DNA of 64,000 bases, taken from NCBI RefSeq assembly GCF_023221595.1, contig NZ_CP096563.1, forward strand, positions 3,987,501 through 4,051,500, given 5' to 3'. The notes under the pieces were generated by a model. The model saw only the letters and a program-made list of their open reading frames with translations, did no database searches and had not been told where the DNA came from. Of the stretch, positions 63,561 through 64,000 are shown in pieces (position 1 is the stretch's first letter; every line of letters starts with the position of its first letter). Source of the stretch: Rhodococcus qingshengii JCM 15477 (lineage in GTDB: Bacteria; Actinomycetota; Actinomycetes; Mycobacteriales; Mycobacteriaceae). Position numbers and translations under genes: made by a program.

Positions 63561-64000
63561 ATGTACCCCGTCAACGGCCAGGCCGCTGCACCCGCCGTTC
63601 GTGTGTCACCGGGCAGTGACGCCGTTCGCCACCCGTGGGAAATCCCGCTACTCGTGCTCGCGGTGCTGACGACGGTCGTCACTTATGTGGTGGCGATCGT
63701 TCTGATCGCTGCGGGTGATCTGTCGACGTGGATCCTCGTGGTGCTCGCGGCTCCGATCCTGCTGTTCCTCGCGCGAGGTCAGCTGTACGGATCGCAACAG
63801 GTCAACGGAATCAAGATGACGCCTTCACAGTTTCCGGAGGGGTATCAGCTGGTTGCCGAGGCTGCGGCACGGTTCGGCATGAAAACTCCGCCGGATGCCT
63901 ACGTCGTGCTGGGGAACGGACGGATCAACGCGTTCGCGTCGGGGCACGGATTTCGCCGTTTCGTCGTCGTCTACAGCGACCTGTTCGAAGTCGGTGGGCA
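63561..64000 (+). CDS. Probable M48 family metallopeptidase (3' end outside window)
   Basis: Only the first 146 residues are in the window. After a short N-terminus there are two membrane helices: about 27-50 (WEIPLLVLAVLTTVVTYVVAIVLIA) and 54-73 (LSTWILVVLAAPILLFLARG). They are followed by MTPSQFPEGYQLVAEAAARFGMKTPPDAYVVLGNGRINAFASGHGFRRFVVVYSDLFEV. This GNGRINAFASG-type stretch precedes the HExxH zinc site in M48 (HtpX-like) proteases; the HExxH itself would lie beyond the edge. It is divergent from rpiB. Confidence 0.75.
   Translation, partial: MYPVNGQAAAPAVRVSPGSDAVRHPWEIPLLVLAVLTTVVTYVVAIVLIAAGDLSTWILVVLAAPILLFLARGQLYGSQQVNGIKMTPSQFPEGYQLVAEAAARFGMKTPPDAYVVLGNGRINAFASGHGFRRFVVVYSDLFEVGG

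Overview
The window is a high-GC actinobacterial chromosome segment, most likely from Rhodococcus (R. erythropolis group). This is inferred from codon usage, the GTG starts and gene order. The right-to-left order transglutaminase, alpha-E, ATP-grasp, rpsT, holA, comEC, comEA, degV, octT, gpgP, rsfS, nadD, proA ... proB, obg, rpmA, rplU, rne, ndk, DUF4233, folC, valS ... clpX, clpP2, clpP1, tig, nei, rpiB matches the order I know for the Rv2409c-Rv2465c stretch of Mycobacterium tuberculosis. Apart from two tRNAs and a few divergent genes, the core genes lie on the minus strand. I saw no insertion sequences, phage genes, rRNA or CRISPR arrays.

Layout. 0-3.4 kb: a transglutaminase / alpha-E / circularly permuted ATP-grasp cluster predicted to make or modify a peptide; the ATP-grasp protein ends in eight glutamines. 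3.6-12.3 kb: rpsT, then holA-comEC-comEA (replication clamp loading and DNA uptake), degV, and an octT-gpgP-rsfS-nadD run that joins methylglucose lipopolysaccharide genes to ribosome silencing and NAD synthesis. 12.3-16 kb: a VWA protein / MoxR ATPase pair and proA. 16.2-27.7 kb: an accessory block with an old-yellow-enzyme homologue, an MFS transporter plus ribokinase, a MerR regulator, a RecQ helicase with a phosphoribosyltransferase-like C-terminus, ectABC ectoine synthesis genes plus a hydroxyacid dehydrogenase, a VOC protein and a class II sirtuin. proA and proB flank this block, so proline and ectoine genes sit close together.

27.7-40.1 kb: proB-obg, rplU-rpmA, rne, ndk, DUF4233, folC and valS. 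40.3-48.1 kb: a secreted repeat protein, an S9 peptidase, a GNAT acetyltransferase, a Tat-lipoprotein siderophore-binding protein with an IdeR/DtxR-like box, and a YdeP-type molybdoenzyme with its FdhD sulfurtransferase. 48.1-55.9 kb: a quinate/shikimate catabolic cluster (dehydroshikimate dehydratase, quinate/shikimate dehydrogenase, type II dehydroquinase) divergent from a TetR regulator, a GH3 glycosidase and an MHS-family transporter. 56-63.5 kb: clpX, clpP2-clpP1, tig, tRNA-Pro, tRNA-Gly, a Gly/Asp-tailed membrane protein, a Nei/Fpg glycosylase and rpiB. The right edge cuts a probable M48 metalloprotease gene.

Regulatory signals read directly include a perfect CRP/GlxR-type palindrome before ectABC, an IdeR-like box before the siderophore-binding protein, a palindrome between the dehydroquinase and tetR genes, two DnaA-box-like 9-mers upstream of comEA-comEC-holA, and several strong hairpin terminators.
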